A model generated the notes under the pieces. The model was given only the letters and a program-made list of their open reading frames with translations. It was not told the DNA's origin and ran no database searches. Below are positions 22,087-32,755 of a DNA stretch of 64,000 nt, piece after piece; position 1 is the first letter of the stretch; every line of letters begins with the position of its first letter. A program made the translations under genes and the position numbers. The stretch covers positions 65,602,134-65,666,133 of the forward strand of contig NC_133537.1 in the NCBI RefSeq assembly GCF_048544455.1, written 5' to 3'. This DNA comes from Silene latifolia. Taxonomy: Eukaryota; Streptophyta; Magnoliopsida; Caryophyllales; Caryophyllaceae.

Positions 22087-23838
22087 TTACAAGGCATCCT
22101 CGGTGTCGGAATTCGCGCCATCATCATCATCATCATGCCCGCCTCCAAACTCGGCCTCACGAGTAAAGTCATCCGTGTTCATGGCCATAAAAGTGCCACC
22201 CATGTCATACCTTTCCACCGTCAAGTCTATATCCACCTCACGCCCCGCCCCCGAGAGACCAACATTGCCACCTTCACCGAAAATGGAGGGGGTTCCTCCG
22301 AACCATTGGGTGTCATGCCCCTCTTCTTGATTAGAGGTCGGAGTGGGGAAGACCGGGTTACTAAAATAGTCTGGGCGAATGTTGATATCGGCGTAGATAA
22401 AAGACCCGTCGGTAGGATGTCCGCCATCCGGTGCAAGGTAATAGGAAGGGTGAAGGTGGGAAGGGTGCTTGTATTCCCTCCTCATATAGTCATCGTACAT
22501 GGGAAATTGACCAACCGATTGGTCAAAGTATATCTGGTCCAATCGTTGTTGTATGGCAAGCCACTCGCTTTCGGCCGTTTGCATCCCCAAGTTCATGTTA
22601 TCCATGAACTCAATGAGTGAGGGGTGTAGTGGAGGATGTTGCGGTGGTTGTTGACTTGAGGACCCTTCACCTTGGTGAAAAGACAAAGGTTGGTTGAATG
22701 GTCCTTGGAAAAAGGGAGTGGAGGGTGCGTTGTAACGTAAGGTGAGTTGGGCGGTGACCGGGCGTTCACGCCCATAGGTAAGTTTTGGGTTTTGGGTTTG
22801 GGCGGTGGCGGTGGCGGTATCTTCATCCACCAGAATTTCTAGCAAGTAGTGCGGTGAATTTGGCACCACTTTCATTTTTTGTGGGTTAGGAAGGGGAATT
22901 GAGTTCTTGTCCACCCCATTGATTCGTATTTGCCAATACTCATTCCTGTCATTGGGGTTCCTTTTGATCCAATTAAGAGAATATTGGATATAGTCTTTGG
23001 TGAGCGTTGTTTCCCCGGGGACGTAGTTCATGCCGTTCAAGTTTAATTTCCGAACTAGTCATTTTGCAAGGTGGGTGATGAGGCCACCCACGACAATTGG
23101 GGTCACTTGCGCCGGTGAGTTGATCAATTTATTGAGGTGAAGAGCAAAGTAATGCGCCACACATATTTTGAAGGTCATGGGGTTGGAACGGAGGTAGGAG
23201 CCAAGGATTTCCAATTCCTCCGTTCGAAAATTGCGAGGCACATCCCTCCCAATGATGGTCCAACCCATGTAACGATGCTAAATCCCTATGGCGGCATTAT
23301 GATAAGTGGTAGCCGGTCTCTTCACCCCCTTTTGGTCATCAAGACCGGAGATGGCCTTCCAAATTAGACCGTGATCAAAATTCTCCGATGCTTTGTTAGA
23401 TGGGCGCGGGTCTAGCCCAAAATGCTCCGCAAAAGAGGGAAGGGTAAGGGAATAAGCCTTGTTCAAAAGACGGAAATGCAAAAAGGCCACCTTTCCATCT
23501 TTTCTATGCTTATCAATTATAAGGGAGCTCAAAAATTCCCAAGTAAGTCGGGCATAGGTTTTTTCATGGATGTCGTACATTTTCTTCATCCCGACTCCCT
23601 CAAATAAGTCTAATGTGACACGGTCTAACCCTAGGTCCCTCATTGATTGGCGATCAATAAATTTAGTAGGGTGAAGGGGACGCTTTTTAAACAAAACGAA
23701 TTTACCTTTCATTGTGACGGAGCAAAATTGGAGTCCCGGAAAATTCGGATCGGGACTCATGTCGGAAGCCGTCGCCGCCACCATTTCCGCTTGTTGAAGC
23801 GCCAAATCACCCTTACAAACTCTTTTCTTTGGTGCCAT
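22087..23838 (-). pseudogene. Athila ORF1 / env-like protein, two in-frame stops
   Basis: A third gene downstream of pol, as in Athila-type Gypsy elements; its function is not established. One frame of 584 codons starts MAPKKRVCKGD at 23838 and ends DDDDGANSDTEDAL before a stop at 22087. In-frame stops at 23280-23278 and 23061-23059 break it. The N-terminal half contains TWEFLSSLIIDKHRKDGKV, FRLLNKAYSLTL and LIWKAISG, similar to the related protein at the right end of this window, which supports a conserved domain (I believe Pfam ATHILA ORF-1). The C-terminal third is P/Q-rich then acidic and of low complexity. Confidence 0.72.
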
Positions 23839-23999
23839 TGTTGAAGGGATGAGAGGGTTAGTGAAAGGGAGGGATTGGGTTGATGTTTGGTGGGATTTGG
23901 TGGAAATTTGAAGGAGAAAGGAGGAGTTTAGAGGGAGAAAAGGGGCGAGATTTATGTTTGATAGTTGAGGTTTTTCGTGTTAAATTGACAGTCAGAAGA

Positions 24000-24556
24000 C
24001 TCCCAGCTGGCAGGTGGACCGACCGCCAGTGCCCCGGCTGGGAGATAGGGGTATTTTGGAAAAAATTAACACAACAATCAGAGTGTTCCCAGCTGGTGCA
24101 GGGACCGGCTGCCGGTTACCCGGCTGGGAACTCACCCTCATTCTGACTTCCACCTTAAATGTTCTCCCAGCCGGTTGACCGGCTGCCGGCCAACCGGCAA
24201 GGAGACTCCTTCCCTCACATTTTCGCCAATTTTCCTCAGAGGGGTGTTCTCAGCCGGTGCACCGGCTGCCGGCCTACCGGCTCACACCCCCTCAACACTT
24301 CATTTTCAACATTTTAATTCAAGTCATGCTTTCCCAGCCGGTGGACCGGCTTCCGGTCTGCCGGCTGGGAACCTCTTCTCATTAATTTCTCACAATTTCT
24401 TCAATTTGAATCAGGGACTTCCCAACATGTGCACATACCGGCGGTCGGTGGGCCGACTGGGAGCTTCCTTACACTTTGTTTCCTTCATTTTCATAATTCA
24501 TCATCAGAAACTTCCCAGCCTGTGCATGGGTAGGCTGCCCGCCCACAGGCTGGGAG
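24000..24556. repeat. Seven-unit palindrome array upstream of Athila ORF1
   Basis: Seven imperfect inverted repeats of about 40 bp, spaced roughly 80-90 bp (near 24000, 24088, 24164, 24248, 24332, 24419 and 24510). Arms such as CCCAGCCGGT and ACCGGCTGGGA match the family seen in the LTRs. The cluster lies between the integrase and ORF1, where a promoter or intron for ORF1 would be expected. Confidence 0.82.
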
Positions 24557-24863
24557 TACATTACCTCGTGTGTTCTTCATTTTTCCTTGTAACTTAAAAA
24601 CCGCTTCTCCTACTGGCCTCAAAATGCGTGTTTTCCTCTTTTCGAGCCGACACATCAAGTCAGGATTTGGCCAATTGAAGGTTATGCTCGTGTTCTCCAT
24701 TGAACCCCGGTCATCTTTCAAGTGACAACCCGTCACCAGTTCAAATTTCTAATTAAGTATGATTGTTTCAATTCTCCCATTTTCTACCTATATGCATGCT
24801 ATTTACAAATGGTGGTTCTTGTGGAACTCCACCAAACCATTGCTTGTTCATGATTGATATTAC
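24557..24863. other. Spacer between integrase and palindrome array
   Basis: About 300 bp without a supported gene. Confidence 0.4.
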
Positions 24864-25499
24864 TCATCCCCTAAGGGTGGGGGGGTCTTCCAACTCAACT
24901 TCATCTCGGGTCTCAATAGGTTGACCCTCATAAAAGAACTTCACTCGTTGCCCATTCACTTTGAAACATTCGCCATTTTTGTTCTTCAATTCAAATGATC
25001 CATAGGGAAACACGGTCACTACCTCAAAGGGTACCGGCCATCGGGATCTCAAATTCCCGGGGAATAATTGGAATTGGGAGTTGAATTGTAGGACCTTGTC
25101 CCCTACACTTATCTCTTTCCTTGTAATCTTAAAATCGTACCATTGCTTAGTCCGCTCCTTGTAGAGTTTGGTGTTCTCATAAGCATCCAACCTTAACTCA
25201 TCTAGCTCATTGAGTTGGAGGAACCGCTTATTTACCGCTTCATCCAAGTCATAGTTGAGCTCTTTTAGAGCTCATATTGCCCGGTGTTCCAACTCGAGAG
25301 GTAGGTGACAAGACTTGCCAAAGACTAAGCGATAGGGAGTGGTGCCTATCGGGGTCTTATAGGCGGTCCTTAGAGCCCATAACACATCATTGAGTTTGGT
25401 GCTCCAATCTTTCCTAGACCTATTCACCACAAGCTCTAGAATAGCCTTGATTTGTCGATTTGACACCTCCACTCGCCCATTGGTTTGGGGGTGGTATGC
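24864..25499 (-). pseudogene. Athila integrase C-terminal part
   Basis: Minus-strand frame starting just inside the Y' LTR with AYHPQTNG and [11 protein letters not shown], the segment that contains the third catalytic acidic residue of retroviral-type integrases. It continues to [17 protein letters not shown], a stop at 25272-25274, and the C-terminal domain ending at 24864 (VGDKVLQFNS, LRSRWPVPFEVV). Its N-terminal partner is at 28700-29271 but on the opposite strand, because the intervening block is inverted. Confidence 0.82.
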
Positions 25500-25504
25500 A
25501 AGAG

Positions 25505-27473
25505 TGTAACACCCCGATTTATGAAGGAGCCTTTAGCAAGACATTCCCTAATAAACCGAACTGTTACCATCTCGGTTTCCCGAGGTAGTGAATAACAAAT
25601 TAAACTCCAAGGCGAATTATATAATTTCTTTAACTTAATTTTTACAAAACCTCTTTTACATCAAATTACAAAGAACTAACATAAATAAAAGTGAAAGTCT
25701 TCTAAATGATGATCTAGCTACTAAGTCTTCTGATCCAGTGTCTCACGCCCATCAAGCTCCCATCCTATCTCTTAAACTGTCAAGTCCGCTCGCCAATATT
25801 TGGGTCATCACGGTGTTCACGAATACACAGTGGTCAACCACGAGGTTGAGTAGGGAATACAATGAAACAACAAAATATGATATGCATGCTCCTCCGTCAC
25901 CTCCACCTCCATCTCAACTCATATCTCATAACCCGTACAACCCAGCCATACCGATCCCCGGTAGACTATATATCGAACGTAGCCGATCCGCATTTCCTTG
26001 TTTGAGGACACCAGGGCAAGTCTGCAGAACCCGCCTTTGGGCCTTATCACAACATCATCATCACCACACCACATCACCACAACATCCTCCATCTCCAATG
26101 CATATGAATGCTCAAGAAATTAATGCAACACAATATGTATATCATTGAACGGTAAATCATAGAATCATGCTTGGTTCTCGAATGTTGTGATAATATACTC
26201 AATACGATCAATTGGTCAAGCACATTCCAGGTTATGAATCATAACATGAATCAACAACCACGAATCAAGTCAACGTTCACAGTTTGGTCATATGAAACAC
26301 AAACAAGTCAACACAATTCAACAACAACGATAATAAGTCAAGTGTATTTTCCTACCTTTTCGCAATCCAAGCACACAAGCAATCAATTATGATCCTTCAC
26401 ATATCCATCACCTACATAACATAATTATGTATAATTACCACCTACTCAATCAAATAATCATGCACATAACCTAGACTCATCATAACTTAATAGGAATATC
26501 AACTTAAAGAACAAACACGATTTTTCCTGATTTTCCAGCACATGACAGACTCGGAATAAAATACATAACTAATTCCAGAAAAATCAAATTGATACAAGGC
26601 CAATTGGATTGGAACCCCATGAGTCTTAGCTACAAGTTATATCTAACGTGTTTTTCTCAAATTCCAAACTTATCAAGGGTTTTCAGACTGATTTCCAAAA
26701 CCTGACAGAAACCGTCGCATAAAAAGTATTGATTCATAGAACGAGTTTAAAACATTATTTTGCAGTAATTCCAAATCCTATTATCATCTAGACTATACAA
26801 AGATGATGTATGAAGAAGCCTCATAACTGAATCGACATAAAAATTAGGGTTTCAAATCATTTTCCACAACCAAATCAGATTCGCGGACTTTTCAGCGACA
26901 TGTTCATAAATAAATCACCTAAGACAAACCATAAAGAATTTGACTACGAGATTTTATATGCATAAACTAGACATCAAATAAACAGGACTCTCTTTTCAAA
27001 CTTTTTGAAGACGAACACTTTAAAACAGTATAAACAATAGAATGAAATCGACTTACAAACAGGGAAATCGAATTAGGTTGGAATCGATGAGAAATCTTCA
27101 ATCAAATGAAAGGCTCGACAATTCTTCTTCCTCTCCCTTTCTCTAGGTTTAGAAATGGTTTTATGAATGATAAAATGAAAAGAGGGGAGAGGGAGAGCGG
27201 CTCTTAGATTAGGTTTAGGGTAAATGGTGGTTACATGTTCCGGGTAAGGCAAATTGGTTAAACGGGTATGGTCGTTGGGTAAATGTAGATGGGTAAATGG
27301 GTGATACGATTCTTGACCCAAAAGACAAAATGTGATGTAGCCCGACTCAACATATACGATATAAACCCGACTTAATAACATTCACGATATTACGATGCAA
27401 CCAATATAAAATGTATAATACTAATATATAATAATATCCGTTTAATCGATTATATAAAATACGGGGTATTACA
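25505..27473 (-). repeat. Inserted LTR Y' (minus orientation)
   Basis: A 1,969-bp LTR reading TGTAATACCCCG...CGGGGTGTTACA on the minus strand, of Tekay type by its termini. Plus-strand flanks are AAGAG (25500-25504) and CAATT (27474-27478), which do not match each other. Near-identical inverted copy at 29404-31374; the same 102-codon noncoding-type frame is found in both. Confidence 0.85.
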
Positions 27474-29271
27474 CAATTGCCATTCATTGATCAAATGCTC
27501 GAGAGGCTTGCAAACCATGAGTATTGTTGCTTTCTTAACCGGTATTCCGGGTTCTTCCAAATATCCATGCACCCGGATGATCAAGCAAAAACTACTTTCA
27601 CTTGTCCTTATGGTGTCTTTGCATATCGGAGAATGCCATTTGAGCTTTGCAATGCTCTCGTGACATTTCAATGAGCTATGATGTCTATCTTTTCTAATTA
27701 AATTGAGAAGTCTATAGAGGTGTTTATGGACGACATTAGTGTCCATGGCACCTCATTTGATGATTGTTTGAAAAACCTCTCCCAAGTGCTCCAAACTTGC
27801 ATCCAATACAACCTCAAATTGAATTGGGAAAAATGCCACTTCATGGTGCAAGAGGGAGTGGTTCTTGGTCATGTCATTTATAATAAAGGGATCCAAGTGG
27901 ACAACGCTAAAGTTGAGGTGATTGAGAAACTCCCCCCCCCCCCCCCCACACCAATGTCAAGGGTGTGAGAAGTTTCTTGGGTCATGCGGGGTTTTATCGA
28001 AGATTTATCAAAGATTTTGCAAAGATTGTCAAACCCCTCACCTCACTTATTGCCAAGTAAACTCCCTTTATATTTGATGAATCTTGTGTTGAAAGCTTTT
28101 GTAGGCTCAAGCAAGCTTTGGTTTCGGCTCCAATTATGTAACCACTCAATTGGGATCTCTCCTTCGAATTGATGTGTGATGCAAGTGATTTTGCATTGGG
28201 GGCGGTCTTGGGTCAAAGACAAGACAAGAAGCTTCATGTTATTTCTTATGTGAGCAAGACCTTGGATAATGCTCAATGTAACTACACTACCACGAAGAAA
28301 CAAATGTTGGCGGTGGTGTATGCTTTTGAGAAATTTCGGCCTTACCTTCTTTACTCCAAAGTAACAGTTTACACGGATCACATCGCCATCAAGTAACGTA
28401 TGGTCAAGAAGGATGATAAGTCAAGGTTAATACGTTGGGTGTTATTGTTACAAGGGTTTGATATCACAATCAAGGATAAACCGGGATCTGAAAATGTTGT
28501 TGCGAATCACTTATCAAGGTTGACAAAAGAAGCACGAGGGGATATTGATGATGGGATACCCATTGGTGAATGGCTACCTAATGACTATCTTAGCTATCAT
28601 GCACTCCAACTCTTGGTATGCGGATATTGCTAATTACTTGAGCTCTAGCTTTATTCTGGAAGAACTTGACAACCAAGATAGGAAGAAGTTGAGATATGAG
28701 TCAAGGAGGTATGTGTGGGAAGATCCTTTCTTATATAAGAGATGCAATGATGGAATTTATAGAAGATGTGGCACTCATGAAGAAGGGAAAGAAATCCTTC
28801 AAGCTTGTCATGCTACCACATATGGAGGCCATTTGTCCACCTAGGACCCAAGCTCGAGTTCTTCATTGTGGATTTTATTGGCCCTCCTTATTTAAGAATG
28901 CTTATGCTTTGGTCCACTATTGTGATTCTTACCAAAGAAGAGGCAACATTGGGAGGCGAGATGAGATGCCTCTAAACAACATTTTGGAAGTTGAACTCTT
29001 TGATGTATGGGGTATGGACTTTATGGGTCCGTTTCCATCCTCATTTAGCAACCAATACATTTTGGTTGCAGTGGATTACGTGTCCAAGTGGATAGAAGCT
29101 ATCGCCACGCCTACTAACGATTCACGAGTGGTTTCCAAACTTTTCAAGGAGTACATATTCCCACGCTTTGGAGTACCTAGGGTTATCATAAGTGATGGTG
29201 GGTTGCACTTCATCAACCGCGCCATTTATGCTTTGCTTAAGAAATACGGCGTCCGACACAAAGTGGCTCTT
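27474..29271 (+). pseudogene. Inverted block: Athila RT C-part, RNase H, integrase N-part
   Basis: Plus strand, opposite to the rest of the Athila. Order: RT palm with FMDDISVHG (the F/YMDD catalytic loop) near 27726; RNase H with MCDASDFALGAVLGQ (28173) and YTDHIAIK; integrase zinc-binding region and core with [12 protein letters not shown] and [10 protein letters not shown], giving the first two catalytic aspartates. Multiple breaks: stops near 27672 and 27700, a 16-C run at about 27932-27947 with frameshift, and stops near 28394 and 28631. The block starts and ends exactly at the 5-bp target duplications of the flanking LTR insertions. Confidence 0.85.
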
Positions 29272-31374
29272 TGTAATACTGCGTTTAATATTCAATTTGG
29301 TGGGTGCCTTACATACTTTTGTATATGCGTTTCATAATTCGTTTGCGTTGGTTGGTAGGAGATGGTAAACTTCGGGACGAAGTTTCTTTTAAGGAGGGTA
29401 GACTGTAATACCCCGTATTTTATATAATCGATTAAACGGATATTATTATATATTAGTATTATACATTTTATATTGGTTGCATCGTAATATCGTGAATGTT
29501 ATTAAGTCGGGTTTATATCGTATATGTTGAGTCGGGCTACATCACATTTTGTCTTTTGGGTCAAGAATCGTATCACCCATTTACCCATCTACATTTACCC
29601 AACGACCATACCCGTTTAACCAATTTGCCTTACCCGGAACATGTAACCACCATTTACCCTAAACCTAATCTAAGAGCCGCTCTCCCTCTCCCCTCTTTTC
29701 ATTTTATCATTCATAAAACCATTTCTAAACCTAGAGAAAGGGAGAGGAAGAAGAATTGTCGAGCCTTTCATTTGATTGAAGATTTCTCATCGATTCCAAC
29801 CTAATTCGATTTCCCTGTTTGTAAGTCGATTTCATTCCATTGTTTATACTATTTTAAAGTGTTCTTCTTCAAAAAGTTTGAAAAGAGAGTCCTGTTTATT
29901 TGATGTCTAGTTTATGCATATAAAATCTCGTAGTCAAATTCTTTATGGTTTGTCCTAGGTGATTTATTTATGAACATGTCGCTGAAAAGTCCGCGAATCT
30001 GATTTGGTTGTGGAAAATGATTTGAAACCCTAATTTTTGTGTCGATTCAGTTATGAGGCTTCTTCATACATCATCTTTGTATAGTCTAGATGATAATAGG
30101 ATTTGGAATTACTGCAAAATAATGTTTTAAACTCGTTTTATGAATCAATACTTTTTATGCGATTTGCGGTTTCATCAGTTTTGAAATCAGTCTGAAAACC
30201 CTTGATAAGTTTGGAATTTGAGAAAAACACATTACATATAATTTGTAGCTAAGACTCATGGGGTTCCAATACAATTGGCCTTGTATCAATTTGATTTTTC
30301 TGGAATTAGTTATGTATTTTATTCCGAGTCTGTCATGTGCTGGAAAATCAGGAAAAATCGTGTTTGTTCTTTAAGTTGATATTCCTATTAAGTTATGATG
30401 AGTCTAGGTTATGTGCATGATTATTTGATTGAGTAGGTGGTAATTATACATAATTATGTTATTTAGGTGATGGATATGTGAAGGATCATAATTGATTGCT
30501 TGTGTGCTTGGATTGCGAAAAGGTAGGGAAATACACTTGACTTATTATCGTTGTTGTTGAATTGTGTTGACTTGTTTGTGTTTCATATGACCAAACCGTG
30601 AACGTTGACTTGATTCGTGGTTGTTGATTCATGTTATGATTCATATCCTGGAATGTGCTTGATCAATTGATCGTATTGAGTATATTATCACAACATTCTA
30701 GAACCGGCATGATTCTATGATTTACCAGTTCAATGATATACATATTGTGTTGCATTAATTTCTTGAGCATTCATATGCATTGGAGATGGAGGATGTTGTG
30801 GTGATGTGGTGTGGTGATGATGATGTTGTGATAAGGCCCAGGCGGGTTCTGCAGGACTTGCCCTGGTGTCCTCCTCTATGAAATGAGCGGATCGGCTACG
30901 GTCGATATATAGTCTATCGGGGATCGGTATGGCTGGGTTGTACGGGTTATGAGATATGAGTTGAGATGGAGGTGGAGGTGACGGAGGAGCATGCATATCA
31001 TATTTTGTTGTTTCATTGTATTCCCTACTCAACCTCGTGGTTGACCCTGTGTATTCGTGAACACCTGTGATGACCCAAATATTGGCGAGCAGACTTGACA
31101 GGTTTAAGAGATAGGACGGGAGCTTGATGGGCGTGAGACACTGGATCAGAAGACTTAGTAGCTAGATCATCATTTAGAAGACTTTCACTTTTATTTATGT
31201 TAGTTCTTTGTAATTTGATGTAAAAGAGGTTTTGTAAAAATTAAGTTAAAGAAATTATATAATTCGCCTTGGAGTTTAATTTGTTATTCATTACCTCGGG
31301 AAACCGAGATGGTAACAGTTCGGTTTATTAGGGAATGTCTTGCTAAAGGCTCCTTCATAAATCGGGGTGTTACA
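29272..31374 (+). repeat. Inserted LTR X' plus short 5' fragment (plus orientation)
   Basis: 29272-29403 starts TGTAATACTGCG, resembling a short remnant of an LTR start, and ends with element-interior sequence (ACTTCGGGACGAAGTTTC) and the polypurine tract TTTTAAGGAGGGTAGAC. The complete LTR is 29404-31374. Flanks are CTCTT (29267-29271) and AATTG (31375-31379), again mismatched. Thus a 5'-deleted element plus LTR. Confidence 0.82.
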
Positions 31375-31379
31375 AATTG

Positions 31380-31840
31380 AAAGTGATCTTTGATTGAGGC
31401 GGAATTGAGCTTTCGATGATCAATATACATTCTTCATCCCATGACCGATCGGGTGGAGATGAGTTCACTTCCTCATTCTCAACCACGGTCATACCGCCCT
31501 TTTTGGGACAATTTGAACCGGGCTTACCCAATCGCTTCTCGAGATGGAGTATATAATTCCGGCCTCAAGCAACTTATCAACTTCCTTCCTCACCACCTCC
31601 TTCAATTTCTCATTCAACCTCCTCATAGGTTGAGCGGAAGGAGTGAATCCATCCTCAAGTGTGATACGGTGCATGCATATTCGAGGATCGATTCCCGTGA
31701 GATTATCAAGGCTATACCCAACGACTTTCTTGTTTTCCTTGAGGACATTTAAAAGTTTTTTCCTTTTGAGATGTCATTAGGTTTGCATTAATGATAACGG
31801 GGAAGGAGTTTGCCTCATCAAGGTAGGCATACTCAAAGGA
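31380..31840 (-). pseudogene. Athila RT N-terminal part
   Basis: Minus-strand frame with MHRITLEDGFTPSAQPMRRL, KEVVRKEVDKLLEAGIIY and WVSPVQIVPK, the start of an Athila-type RT. Frame shifts after VPK; the reading reaches the LTR insertion at 31374. The continuation is the inverted block at 27474. Confidence 0.82.
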
Positions 31841-32611
31841 GGGAGGGGGGGGGGGGGGGGTTTAAAGGGTTGAGATCTACCTTTGGAGGGTTCTTGCCCT
31901 CATCTTTATCAAGAATTGGTGGTAAAGCTTCATAATCTTGTTCCAACTTCTCCCCCGAGCATTTATCCTTTGCATCTTCAATTGCTTCTTCTAACATGTC
32001 TACTGAATAGATACTCTCAAACATTGGTTGTGACATTGCCCGGTTAAGGAAAATTCAACCACATTTCCTCCCACTTTGAAAGTGAGCTTCCCTTCTTTGA
32101 CACTTATGTTAACATCCCCGGTTGCCAAGAAGGGCCTTCCAAGGATAATAGGAGTTTGTTGGTCTTCCGGAATGTCTAGAACCACAAAGTCTGCCGGAAT
32201 ATAGAAATTTCCCACTTTAACCGGAACATCTTCAATTACACCCATTGGTCTTTATACCAACCTATCGGCTAGTTGCAAGGTCATAGAAGTAGGTATCATA
32301 TCATGCAAACCAACCTTCCTTGCAATAGGGAGCGTAAGTATGCTAATACTAGCACCAAGATCACAAAGTGCCTTCTTGATACTCAGATTACCCACCATGC
32401 ACAGAATAGAGAAACAACCCAGATCTTGTAGCTTTTCCGGCATGAGATTAAGCAAGACCGCGCTATATTGCCCCCTAAGAGCCACTAGACCATCTCCTCT
32501 AATACTCCTCTTCTTTGTCAGAACATCCTTTAAGAATTTAGTGTAGAGTGGCATTTGTGTCACTACCTCGGTGAAAGGTAATGAAACTTCAAGTTTCTTC
32601 AACATATCCAA
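31841..32611 (-). pseudogene. Athila aspartic protease region
   Basis: Would cleave the Gag-Pol polyprotein. The frame starting near 32611 contains KKALCDLGASISILTLPIA, where DLGAS replaces the classic DTG/DSG active site as is usual in Athila proteins, followed by PIILGRPFLAT. A stop at 32252-32254 and a frameshift near 32036 interrupt it. A run of about 14 G on the plus strand (31847-31860) lies in the linker to RT. Confidence 0.78.
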
Positions 32612-32755
32612 GAATTTAGGAATTTCGTCTCCTCATTCATTACTCTACTTCTATTAGGAAATGGTATTGGAGGGTTGTAGGTCTTTTCGGAAGTGGAAGC
32701 TTGCTTAGTGTTATCCACTTCATTTGATTCTTTTCTTTTACTTGGTCTCTTTCAA

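Noticed and set aside
22066-22620. 184-codon plus-strand frame, repeated at 40368-40853
   Set aside because: Antisense shadow of the Athila ORF1/env-like gene, whose biased composition keeps the other strand open.
24000-24556. CRISPR-like spacing of palindromic repeats
   Set aside because: Plant DNA, imperfect and variable units, no identical direct repeats, no cas genes; the units belong to a retrotransposon.
27073-29804. Identical 102-codon frames on opposite strands (27073-27381 and 29496-29804)
   Set aside because: Both lie inside the two copies of the inserted LTR. They are identical because the LTRs are, and the translation has no domain.
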